Below are positions 1-7,651 of a DNA stretch of 49,615 nt, piece after piece. A model generated the notes under the pieces. That model was given only the letters and a program-made list of their open reading frames with translations, was not told the origin of the DNA and searched no databases. The position numbers and the translations under genes are program-made. Source of the DNA: Rhodococcus gordoniae (GTDB taxonomy: Bacteria > Actinomycetota > Actinomycetes > Mycobacteriales > Mycobacteriaceae); contig NZ_LPZN01000034.1 of the NCBI RefSeq assembly GCF_001646655.1, forward strand, positions 1 to 49,615, written 5' to 3'. Position 1 is the stretch's first letter. Each line of letters starts with the position of its first letter.

Positions 1-792
1 GTCGTGGTCTCCGACTTCGACTGCGTGCGACTCGAATTCCTCCGGTGTCGCGAGATCGGCCATCAGCTCCGGCGGTAGGGCGTTGGTCGACCACTGCTCG
101 CGGGCGATCGCCTCGGCCCGATCACGGGTGCTCGCCCAACTCAGATGCACCTGCAGCACGGTCCGTCCGGTTCCACCGCCGTCGCGGTAGGCGTCGAGGA
201 TGCGGCGCAGGTCGTCGAGCGGGGCGTTCACGGTGACGAGGCCGTCGACCCGGCCGGCGAATCGGCGGGCCGTCTCGGGAGTCAGTGCGGGGAGCAGGAT
301 TTCGGGAGGGACCGGTGGTCGGTCCCAGACGCGTCCGCGGTCGACCTTCACAGCGCCGTCGTGGTCGACGATCTCGCCCGCGTGCAGACGCCGGACGATG
401 TCGAGGTTCTCGCCCAGGATCTGCTGACGTTCTTCCTTGGACGGCCAGGGAGTCCCGGACATGCGTTCGTTGCAATGCTCACCGCTGCCGAGCGCGAACC
501 AGAAACGGTGCGGGAACATCGATGCCAGAGTCGCGGTGGCCTGAGCGGTGACGACGGGATGGTAGCGGAAGCCCGTCGCGGTGACGACGCCGAAACGCAG
601 TTCGGTGGTGGCCAGGGCCGCACCGAGCCACGACCACGCGAAACCCGAGTGTCCCTGCCGGCGCGACCAGGGTTCGATGTGGTCCGAGCACATGGCCGCC
701 CGGAAACCGGCTGCTTCCGCGAGCCGGACGTCCTCGAGCAGGCGGGATGGAGACACCTGTTCGTGTGAGGCGTGGAAACCTATCAGTGTCAT
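1..792 (-). CDS. LLM-class flavin-dependent oxidoreductase, 3' part off the left edge
   Basis: Reading from ATG at 792 gives 264 codons without a stop, running off the window edge, so the C-terminus is missing. The product begins MTLIGFHASHEQ and contains SDHIEPWS, the run FRYHPVVTAQATATL and FALGSGEHCNE. These are hallmarks of the bacterial luciferase-like (TIM-barrel, F420 or FMN dependent) family, closest in my memory to the TIGR03885-type subgroup. Such enzymes transfer hydride or oxygen using a reduced flavin or deazaflavin; the substrate cannot be read from sequence. The start is supported by a strong GGAGGAGC ribosome site at about 801-808. Family call is firm; the cofactor is an inference. 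Confidence 0.85.
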   Translation of the reverse strand, partial: MTLIGFHASHEQVSPSRLLEDVRLAEAAGFRAAMCSDHIEPWSRRQGHSGFAWSWLGAALATTELRFGVVTATGFRYHPVVTAQATATLASMFPHRFWFALGSGEHCNERMSGTPWPSKEERQQILGENLDIVRRLHAGEIVDHDGAVKVDRGRVWDRPPVPPEILLPALTPETARRFAGRVDGLVTVNAPLDDLRRILDAYRDGGGTGRTVLQVHLSWASTRDRAEAIAREQWSTNALPPELMADLATPEEFESHAVEVGDHD

Positions 793-1258
793 CACTGTCC
801 GCTCCTCCGGTCGATCGGGGATCAGTACTTCTCGATGAGTGTCAGTGCAGCGGTCATGAGTACGGGGTGACTCGGTCCCCGGGGAAGATTGCCGAGGCGG
901 GCAGGGCGTCGCAGGTGGCCTGCATGCGCGGACCCCGGTCGTATCCGCCGACGGTTCCGGGCAATACGGAGGCGTCCGGCCGATCGGTGCCCGGACAAGC
1001 GGTGTGGCAACCCGATTCGTCCGGCCGGCAGGTCTCCCCGGCTCATCGCGCCCGGTGCGGCACAGGTGCGCAGGTCCGCACAACCGTCGTCGTCGCGGGC
1101 TGGGATCACACGCACTCCTCGCAGGGCCGGGTACACGGCGGTCGCTCGGTTGCATACCCGCGCCGTGTCGAGACAAACGATCGGCAGGTTCCTCCGGGCG
1201 AGTGGCTCCTGTGCCACGATCACACCGTGAACCGGACGCCTGGCACGGTACTGCCGCG
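793..1258. other. 466-bp gap without a convincing gene
   Basis: No frame here matches a family I recognise. The minus strand carries a 62-codon open stretch (854-1042) with mostly G/C third positions, reading ETCRPDESGCHTACPG near its start, but it has no start codon or ribosome site. It may be a gene remnant. The right end must hold the promoter of the antiporter gene at 1259 and the region near 793-830 the leader of the oxidoreductase gene. Confidence 0.5.
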
Positions 1259-2902
1259 ATGAACGGAGCCTGGATCCTGCTGGTCGTCATCGCCGGAATC
1301 GCGGTGACCACCGTCGCGTCGCGCCGCGACCTCCAGGCTCCGCTCGTGCTCGTCACCGTCGGAGCGCTCGTATCGTTCGTGCCCGGTCTGCCACGGCTCG
1401 AACTGCATCCGGACGTCATCCTCGGGGTCGTTCTGCCACCGCTGCTGTATTCGTCGGCCCTGAGGTTCTCGGTCCCCACCTTCCGTCGGTACCTGCCGTC
1501 GATCCTGCGGCTCGGAATCTTCACCGTGCTCGTCACGGCGTTCGTCGTGGCATGGACCGCATCCGCGATGGTGACGGCGCTGAGCTTCGGCGCGGCGCTC
1601 GCTCTCGGCGCGGTCGTCGCACCGACCGACGCGGTCAGCGCCGTCGCGGTGGGTCAGCGACTCGGACTGCCGAAACGGGTCCTCGCGGTGCTGACCGGGG
1701 AAGGGCTGGTCAACGACGCCACGGCCCTGACCTTGTTCACCGTGGCGATCTCGGCCGTCACGGGAACGCACATCCTCGCCGATTCGCCGGTCCTGTTCTT
1801 CCTCTACGAGGTCGCGGGTGGGGTCGCCGTCGGTCTGGTGCTCGCGTACATCGTGCACCTGATCCGCGCCCGGATGTACGACTCGCCGCTCGAGACCGTC
1901 CTGGGGCTGGTTCTGCCGTTCGCGGCCTACCTCGCGGCCGAGGAGGTCCACGCCTCGGGAGTGCTCGCCGTCGTCGCTGCCGGACTGTTCCTCGGGCACC
2001 GCGCCACCGAGGTCTCGGTGAGCACGCGGCTGCAGGAACGCGCGGTGTGGAAAAGCGTCGACGTGGTGCTCGAGACCTTCGTCTTCGCCTACATGGGCCT
2101 GCAATTCCGGTTCGTCCTCGACGACGTCCGCGGCAGCGGCACCGATCTGCATGTCGCGTTGCTCGGCGCGGTGGCGATCCTGCTCGTCGTCATGCTCGTG
2201 CGACCCGCGTGGGGCCTGCTGCACTGGGGGCGGCGCGCACTCGTGCGCCGCGCCGGATCCGAGCGCCTCGGCCGCGACCAGCTGCGCTTCCGGGAACACG
2301 TCGTGGTGTCCTGGGCGGGCATGCGGGGAGTCGTCACTCTCGCCGCCGCCGGCGGGGTGCCTGTCGTGATCGCGTCGGGTGCCGACTTCCCCGGTCGGGA
2401 GATGATCCAGATCTCCGCGCTCGTCGTCGCCATCGGCACACTGCTCATCCAGGGAGCGACCATGCCGTGGCTCATCCGCAGGCTCGATGTCACCGACCCC
2501 TACGAGCGTCTGCGGACCGAGGAACAGATGGCGGTGGCCCGCCGGATCTCGGCGGAGTCGAGCGACCGTGTGCTCGGCGAACTCGCCGTGGACCCCCCCG
2601 ACGGTGTGAACCCGGAGATCTACGAGACACTGCTGAACAGGGCACGCACGTCGCTCCGATCCCGGCAGGAGGCGGAGACCGCCGAGGACGCGGCGGAGGA
2701 TGCGGGACCGCAACCGGCCGCGCTGTTCGACGACATCCGGCGCGCGACGTTGCAGGCGCGGCGCCAGGCGCTCATCGACGCACGCGATCGCGGGGAACTC
2801 GACGACGAGATCCTTCGCGACGTGCTGGAGAGTCTCGATGTCGACGAGGCAGCCGTGGAGGAACGTATCCGTCGCCGCCGCGACAGCGGTGCACAACGGT
2901 AG
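1259..2902 (+). CDS. Na+/H+ antiporter, CPA1 (NhaP/NhaO-like) family
   Basis: A 547-residue polytopic membrane protein that probably exchanges cytoplasmic Na+ or K+ for protons. About twelve hydrophobic segments fill residues 1-410. The family signatures are visible: APTDAV at 121-126, the ion-site region with its conserved aspartate, and GEGLVNDATAL at 147-157. The last 130 residues are hydrophilic and acidic/basic-rich, typical of a cytoplasmic regulatory tail. The same frame is open further upstream, but the protein-like part begins at ATG 1259 (MNGAWILL), directly at the first membrane segment. It is monocistronic, followed by a hairpin at 2910. Ion specificity is not visible. Confidence 0.9.
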   Translation: MNGAWILLVVIAGIAVTTVASRRDLQAPLVLVTVGALVSFVPGLPRLELHPDVILGVVLPPLLYSSALRFSVPTFRRYLPSILRLGIFTVLVTAFVVAWTASAMVTALSFGAALALGAVVAPTDAVSAVAVGQRLGLPKRVLAVLTGEGLVNDATALTLFTVAISAVTGTHILADSPVLFFLYEVAGGVAVGLVLAYIVHLIRARMYDSPLETVLGLVLPFAAYLAAEEVHASGVLAVVAAGLFLGHRATEVSVSTRLQERAVWKSVDVVLETFVFAYMGLQFRFVLDDVRGSGTDLHVALLGAVAILLVVMLVRPAWGLLHWGRRALVRRAGSERLGRDQLRFREHVVVSWAGMRGVVTLAAAGGVPVVIASGADFPGREMIQISALVVAIGTLLIQGATMPWLIRRLDVTDPYERLRTEEQMAVARRISAESSDRVLGELAVDPPDGVNPEIYETLLNRARTSLRSRQEAETAEDAAEDAGPQPAALFDDIRRATLQARRQALIDARDRGELDDEILRDVLESLDVDEAAVEERIRRRRDSGAQR

Positions 2903-2909
2903 GACGACA

Positions 2910-2936
2910 GGCCGGGCGTTCCCGGATCGCCCGGCC
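2910..2936 (+). terminator. Hairpin after antiporter gene
   Basis: Perfect 9-bp stem GGCCGGGCG/CGCCCGGCC with a 9-base loop, starting 7 bases after the stop codon. There is no U-tract, as is usual in actinobacteria. It separates the antiporter gene from the two-component genes. Confidence 0.65.
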
Positions 2937-2957
2937 GATCCGACGTAACGTGGGCGC

Positions 2958-4172
2958 ATGATCGCGATCGAGCTCGCAGTGGCCGTGCTGCTCCTGGTGC
3001 TGGTCGTGATCTCGGTGGTGCTGTGGACCCGGCGGGTGGTCACCACACCCGCCGAACGCGCGGTCCACGCGACGTTGCACACGGCGTCGCTCGCGGCCCG
3101 TCCGCTCCGGGCCGGACTCGACGCGTCGTCCGCGAAGGAAGCGGCTCCGCACCTGCGGATGCTGCTGGCCGAAGCTCGCGCGGTGGCACTGCTGGACGAG
3201 GACGGCGCACTGCTCGCATGGGACGGTCCGTTCGAGGAACTGACGGACGAGATGCTCGCCGCCGCCGCCCGTGCCGCAGCCGACAAGCGACGTGTCCTCG
3301 TCGGTCACCACGATCTGCGCCGGACCAACGGCGATCTCGCGGCCCGCGCACTGATCGCGCAGCCGCTCGTCGTGGAGGACGTGGGTGTCGCGGGGGTGCT
3401 CGGAGTCGTGACGACCGTCGAACCCGGCCCGGCGCTGCTCGGTGCGATCACCGAGGTGGCGCGTTATGCGTGCAGTCAGATCGAACTGGCCGAACTCGAT
3501 GCCTCCCGCGCCCGGCTCGACCGCGCCGAGGTCCGTGCGCTCCGCGCCCAGATCAGTCCGCACTTCATCTACAACGCGCTCAACACGGTGGCGTCGTTCG
3601 TCCGCACCGACCCCGATCGGGCCCGCGAACTGTTGCTGGATTTCGCGGACTTCACCCGGTACTCGTTCCGCGCGGCGGGCGAGTACACCCTGCTGGCCGA
3701 CGAACTGCGCAACATCGACCGGTACCTGACGCTCGAACGCGCCCGCTTCGGCAATGCCCTCGAGGTGCGTCTGCAGATCGCGCCCGAGGTGCTCAACGTG
3801 ACGCTGCCCTTCCTCGCCCTGCAGCCGCTCGTCGAGAACGCCGTGCGGCACGGGATCGCGGGCAAGGACACCCGCACGGGGACGATCATCATCACGGCGG
3901 CCGACGAAGGCACCGACTGTGTCATCAGCGTCGAGGACGACGGCATCGGCATGGATCCGGAACTGCTGCGCTCGGGGACGCTCGACGCGATCGCCGAGAG
4001 CGAGCACGGCAGCGGTGTCCGGGAGTCGGCGCACGTGGGTCTCGCCAACGTCGACGACCGGTTACGTGCCGCCTTCGGCAACGATTACGGTCTCGTCATC
4101 GAGACCGCGCCGGGTGCCGGCACCCGGGTCAGCATGCGCGTGCCGAAGTTCCGGGCGGGTATCCGGCCGTGA
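2958..4172 (+). CDS. LytS-family sensor histidine kinase
   Basis: A 404-residue kinase of the His_kinase (PF06580)/HATPase_c type. One membrane segment (about residues 4-23) is followed by a region of about 150 residues that looks like a small sensory, GAF-like domain rather than the 5-TM Lyt domain of classical LytS. The phospho-acceptor motif is ISPHFIYNALN with His202. ATPase motifs follow: PLVENAVRHG (N box) and DDGIGMD (G1 box). It lies 31 bp ahead of the LytTR response regulator, so the two form a pair. Downstream DUF485/SSS genes suggest it senses a carboxylate or related carbon source; that ligand is an inference from context (compare BtsSR/YpdAB-type systems). Confidence 0.88.
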   Translation: MIAIELAVAVLLLVLVVISVVLWTRRVVTTPAERAVHATLHTASLAARPLRAGLDASSAKEAAPHLRMLLAEARAVALLDEDGALLAWDGPFEELTDEMLAAAARAAADKRRVLVGHHDLRRTNGDLAARALIAQPLVVEDVGVAGVLGVVTTVEPGPALLGAITEVARYACSQIELAELDASRARLDRAEVRALRAQISPHFIYNALNTVASFVRTDPDRARELLLDFADFTRYSFRAAGEYTLLADELRNIDRYLTLERARFGNALEVRLQIAPEVLNVTLPFLALQPLVENAVRHGIAGKDTRTGTIIITAADEGTDCVISVEDDGIGMDPELLRSGTLDAIAESEHGSGVRESAHVGLANVDDRLRAAFGNDYGLVIETAPGAGTRVSMRVPKFRAGIRP

Positions 4173-4203
4173 GGAAGACCCGACATGGCACGATGGACTC
4201 GCC

Positions 4204-4986
4204 GTGAACGAGATCACACACAACCTGACCGTGCTGGCGGTCGACGACGAACCGCCGGCCCTCGACGAGCTCGCCTACCTGCTGCGGGCGCAGGAGGAGA
4301 TCGGCGTCGTGCACACCGCGGGAGACGCGACGACCGCTCTGCGCGTGCTGCGCGACGGCGGTATCGACGCGGTCTTCCTCGACATCAACATGCCCGGACT
4401 CGACGGTCTGGAGCTTGCGGGCATCCTCCGCAATTTCGCCGTGTCCCCGGCCGTGGTGTTCGTGACCGCGCACGACGACCGCGCGGTCTCGGCATTCGAC
4501 CTCGGTGCCGTCGACTACGTCCTCAAACCGCTCCGTGAGGAACGGCTCGCCGAAGCGGTCCGGCGGATCGCCGAGCGCAGCCGGCCCGCCGCGCAGACGA
4601 CATCCGACACCGGTCCGGGCGACGACGTGATTCCCGTCGAGCTCGGCGGCGTCACCACGCTCGTGCCGCGCTCGTCGGTCCACTGGGTCGAAGCCGAGGG
4701 CGACTACGCGCGACTGCACACCGCGACCGGTTCGCACCTGGTCCGCATCCCGATATCGACGCTCGAGAACCGCTGGGCCGAGGCCGGCTTCCTCCGCGTG
4801 CACCGCTCCTATCTGGTGGCGCTGCCACTCGTGACCGGTATCCGCAGCGTCGGTTCGGGCCTCGTCGTCTGCCTGCGCGGCGACAGCAATTCCCCGCCCG
4901 TCGAACTACCGGTCAGCCGCCGGCATACGCGCGAGCTCAAGGACCGGCTCATCCGCGGACCCATGCAGTCGTGGACGTCGCGATGA
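4204..4986 (+). CDS. LytTR-family response regulator
   Basis: A 260-residue regulator. Residues 8-125 form a receiver domain with acidic pair D14/D15, phosphorylation site D60 in FLDINMPG, and K108 in YVLKP. A linker leads to a LytTR DNA-binding domain (about 150-255) containing VHWVEAEGDYARLHT and FLRVHRSYLV. GTG 4204 was chosen because it sits just before the receiver domain, leaves only a short gap after the kinase gene, and the upstream extension is not protein-like. Its ATGA overlap with the next gene (4983) implies translational coupling to the transporter module. LytTR proteins bind spaced direct repeats; I did not find a clear pair. Confidence 0.9.
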   Translation: MNEITHNLTVLAVDDEPPALDELAYLLRAQEEIGVVHTAGDATTALRVLRDGGIDAVFLDINMPGLDGLELAGILRNFAVSPAVVFVTAHDDRAVSAFDLGAVDYVLKPLREERLAEAVRRIAERSRPAAQTTSDTGPGDDVIPVELGGVTTLVPRSSVHWVEAEGDYARLHTATGSHLVRIPISTLENRWAEAGFLRVHRSYLVALPLVTGIRSVGSGLVVCLRGDSNSPPVELPVSRRHTRELKDRLIRGPMQSWTSR

Positions 4987-5357
4987 GCAGCACCGGTGGC
5001 CCGCCTCCGCAGCGACAGAAGGTCGTTCTCGCCGAGCGGCGCGGGGCGCGCATGGTCCGGACCCGCGTGGAGGTGCAACAGCAGACCGAGGTCGGCGACG
5101 CGATGGTCCGCGGGTTGGTCCGTGCGCAACTCGGGCTCGCCCTTCGGGTCGCGTTGTTCACGGTGTGCCTGCTCGGCGCGATTCCGGTGCTGTTCCACGC
5201 CTTTCCCGGTCTCGCGGAGATGACGGTGCTGGGCATCCGCCTGCCGTGGGTGTTGCTCGGGGTGGTCGGTTATCCGATCCTGCTCGGTATCGCGTGGGTG
5301 TACCTGCGTCTCGCCGAACGCAACGAGCAGGATTTCACCGACCTCACCGACGATTGA
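4983..5357 (+). CDS. Small membrane protein, DUF485-like companion of SSS symporter
   Basis: A 124-residue protein with a basic N-terminus (about 1-45) and two membrane segments (about 50-75 and 82-107). Gene position and topology match the DUF485/YjcH partner proteins found before acetate/monocarboxylate SSS symporters, although its sequence is more divergent than the second copy at 7286. The ATG at 4983 overlaps the stop of the response regulator gene (ATGA), whereas the ATG four codons earlier would overlap more. The symporter gene begins 7 bases after its stop. Function of DUF485 partners is unproven; assistance to the transporter is an inference. Confidence 0.75.
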   Translation: MSSTGGPPPQRQKVVLAERRGARMVRTRVEVQQQTEVGDAMVRGLVRAQLGLALRVALFTVCLLGAIPVLFHAFPGLAEMTVLGIRLPWVLLGVVGYPILLGIAWVYLRLAERNEQDFTDLTDD

Positions 5358-5364
5358 CGCCCCC

Positions 5365-7161
5365 GTGAGCGGATCGATTCCCGTCGCCACCGTCGTCGGT
5401 CTCGTCGCCGCGGCGATCGCCACCGTCGCGATCGGCGTGTACGGCGTGCGGATGGCGCGCACCACCTCGGATTTCCTCGTCGCCTCGCGCAGTGTGGGCC
5501 CTCGCTGGAACGCCGCGGCGATCTCCGGTGAGTACCTCTCCGCGGCATCCTTTCTCGGTGTCGCCGGACTCGTCGCGAAGTTCGGCGCCGACGCACTGTG
5601 GTATCCCGTCGGTTTCACGGCGGGCTATCTGGGTCTGCTGCTGTTCGTCGCTGCGCCGCTGCGACGTTCGGGTGCCTACACCGTCCCCGACTTCGCGGAG
5701 TTCCGGCTGGGGGAGAAGTGGTTGCGCACCCTGTCGATGATGGTCGTGGCCATCATCTGCATCCTCTACCTGGTCCCGCAGTTCCAAGGAGCAGGGCTCA
5801 CCCTCAACATCCTTCTGGGAGTACCCGACTGGGTGGGGGTCGCGGTGGTCGGCGTGATCGTCGTGGCCAACGTCGTCGGCGGCGGGATGCGCTCGATCAC
5901 GTTCGTGCAGGCATTCCAGTACTGGCTCAAACTCACCGCCGTCGCGTTGCCCGCGCTGGTGCTGACGTTGCACTTCGTCGGCGACCACCGGGCCGTCGAC
6001 GAGCCCGTGCCGCCCACCGTCACGGAGACCACGACCGTCGACGTGACGATCGACGTGGTCGTGCAGGTCGCCGAGCCGCTGCCGGTCGTGGTGACCGGGG
6101 AGGTCGACGGCCGACCGGTCGCAGGTGAATTCGAACTCGAGCCGGGAGAGCACGTCCTCGGGGCCGGCACCGAACTCGTCCTCGACGCCGGGTCTCCGGT
6201 GCCGGTGGTGGCCGGTGCGCCGACCGACAACGACAGCTGGGCGTCGCCGGGGGCCGGATTGGGGGCGAGCAGCGAACATCCGCTGTTCCAGGTCTACTCG
6301 CTGATGCTCGCGACCTTCCTCGGAACCATGGGCCTGCCGCATGTGCTGGTGCGCTTCTACACGAACCCGGACGGACGCGCGGCGCGCATGACGTCCTTCG
6401 CCGTGATCGGGCTGCTCGGGCTGTTCTATCTGTTCCCGACGCTGCTCGGGGTGTTCGCGCGCCTGTACGTCCCGCAGTTGCTCATCACGGGACGGTCGGA
6501 CGCCGCGGTGCTGCTGTTGCCGGGATCGGTGTTGTCCGGTTGGGGTGGGCAGCTGCTCGCCGCCCTCGTGGCCTCGGGCGCGATCGCGGCCTTCCTGTCG
6601 ACCTCCTCCGGGTTGCTGGTCAGTGTCGCGGGCGTGCTGTCCACGGACGTGCTGCGCGGACGGGTGCGCGACTTCCGGATCGCGGCGGTACTCGCGGGCG
6701 TGGTGCCGCTCGTGCTGGCGCTGTCGGTGACCTCCCTCGACCTGTCGCGGTCGGTGGGGCAGGTCTTCGCGATCGCCGCCTCGACGCTGTGTCCGCTGCT
6801 GGTCCTGGGGATCTGGTGGCGCGGTCTCACCGCGATCGGTGCCGCGGCGGGGATGGTCGTCGGTGGTCTCGTCGCGGGGGCCGCCGCTCTGGCGACCGTG
6901 CTGCTGCCGATCGATCCGTCGGTGGCCGCAGGGTGGCCGACGGTGCTCTCCGCCTATCCGGCGGCATTGAGTGTGCCGCTGGCGTTCCTCACGATGATCA
7001 CGGTGAGTGTGCTGACGCGCCGGCGGATCCCTCGTGACCTGGGCCGGACGTTCTCCCGCATGCACGTCCCCGAGCGGCTCGGCATGGGACGCGACCGCGA
7101 ACTCGGTGCGTTCGGCGACCGGGGGCGGGGACCCGGGGAGGAGCGCCGTTCGTCGCGGTGA
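5365..7161 (+). CDS. SSS-family sodium:solute symporter with extra external domain
   Basis: A 598-residue sodium/solute symporter of the acetate/monocarboxylate (ActP/MctC) branch. The N-terminal part carries the typical SGEYLSAASFLGVAGL (54-69) and the central part TMGLPHVLVRFYTNP (321-335). Between membrane segments near residue 203 and 307 lies about 100 residues of polar, Val/Thr/Glu-rich sequence containing an EVDGRPVAGEF run, which the sister transporter at 7648 lacks. It looks like a beta-rich extracytoplasmic insertion. The gene is fourth in a tightly spaced cluster (kinase, regulator, small membrane protein, symporter). Substrate is probably a short monocarboxylate, by family. Confidence 0.88.
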   Translation: MSGSIPVATVVGLVAAAIATVAIGVYGVRMARTTSDFLVASRSVGPRWNAAAISGEYLSAASFLGVAGLVAKFGADALWYPVGFTAGYLGLLLFVAAPLRRSGAYTVPDFAEFRLGEKWLRTLSMMVVAIICILYLVPQFQGAGLTLNILLGVPDWVGVAVVGVIVVANVVGGGMRSITFVQAFQYWLKLTAVALPALVLTLHFVGDHRAVDEPVPPTVTETTTVDVTIDVVVQVAEPLPVVVTGEVDGRPVAGEFELEPGEHVLGAGTELVLDAGSPVPVVAGAPTDNDSWASPGAGLGASSEHPLFQVYSLMLATFLGTMGLPHVLVRFYTNPDGRAARMTSFAVIGLLGLFYLFPTLLGVFARLYVPQLLITGRSDAAVLLLPGSVLSGWGGQLLAALVASGAIAAFLSTSSGLLVSVAGVLSTDVLRGRVRDFRIAAVLAGVVPLVLALSVTSLDLSRSVGQVFAIAASTLCPLLVLGIWWRGLTAIGAAAGMVVGGLVAGAAALATVLLPIDPSVAAGWPTVLSAYPAALSVPLAFLTMITVSVLTRRRIPRDLGRTFSRMHVPERLGMGRDRELGAFGDRGRGPGEERRSSR

Positions 7162-7221
7162 CGTGACCGTTCGTCGCACGAGCGCACCCCTCGTCGTTCC
7201 GCCCGTACCCGTCTCTGTTCG

Positions 7222-7260
7222 TGTGACTGCCGTCTCATTAATCTTGTGATCATCCTCACT
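7222..7260 (+). promoter_or_regulatory. Two CRP/GlxR-like operator sites before second DUF485-SSS pair
   Basis: At 7245-7260 the sequence is TGTGA-N6-TCACT, one base off the CRP/GlxR consensus TGTGA-N6-TCACA. At 7222-7237 there is a weaker copy, TGTGA-N6-TCTCA. They end 25 bases before the GTG start of the DUF485 gene. In Corynebacterium the related mctC gene is known to be under carbon control. Binding by the CRP-family protein of this organism is an inference. Confidence 0.5.
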
Positions 7261-7285
7261 TCACACGACTACCAAGGAGTCGGCA

Positions 7286-7651
7286 GTGACCACAGCACCA
7301 CTCAGCGAGAGTGGCGTACCCCAGCAGCGTCGGATACCGACGCCGCAGGAGTTCGTCACGATGCAGGAGAGCCCGGAGTTCCAGGAACTGCGCAGCCGCC
7401 TGCGCCGTTTCGTGTTCCCGGTGACGGCGTTCTTCCTGGCCTGGTACGCCCTGTACGTCCTGCTGGCCACGTATGCGGACGAGTTCATGGCGACGAAGGT
7501 CCTCGGCAACATCAACGTCGGTCTGATCCTGGGTCTGGGTCAGTTCGTCACGACCTTCGTGATCACCGCCGTGTACGTGAAGTTCGCCGGCCGTGAGCTG
7601 GATCCGCGTTCCGCGGCGATCCGCGAGGAACTGGAAGGACCGCAGCAGTGA
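7286..7651 (+). CDS. DUF485 (YjcH-like) small membrane protein
   Basis: A 121-residue inner-membrane protein with a hydrophilic N-terminus and two membrane segments (about 47-67 and 80-102), ending in a charged tail. The FVFPVTAFFLAWYALYVL segment and the FAGRELDP end are typical of DUF485, the partner of acetate permease ActP. GTG 7286 has a good AAGGAG site at 7273-7278. Its stop overlaps the GTG start of the next symporter gene (GTGA), so the two are translationally coupled. Role is by association only. Confidence 0.88.
   Translation: MTTAPLSESGVPQQRRIPTPQEFVTMQESPEFQELRSRLRRFVFPVTAFFLAWYALYVLLATYADEFMATKVLGNINVGLILGLGQFVTTFVITAVYVKFAGRELDPRSAAIREELEGPQQ

Noticed and set aside
822-1223. 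133-codon minus-strand frame before the luciferase-like gene
   Set aside because: No family resemblance and weak codon bias except at its very end; no ribosome site found.
1220-3286. Long minus-strand frame opposite the antiporter gene
   Set aside because: Same antisense effect; low-complexity Ser/Ala start and His/Glu/Arg-rich body, no domain.
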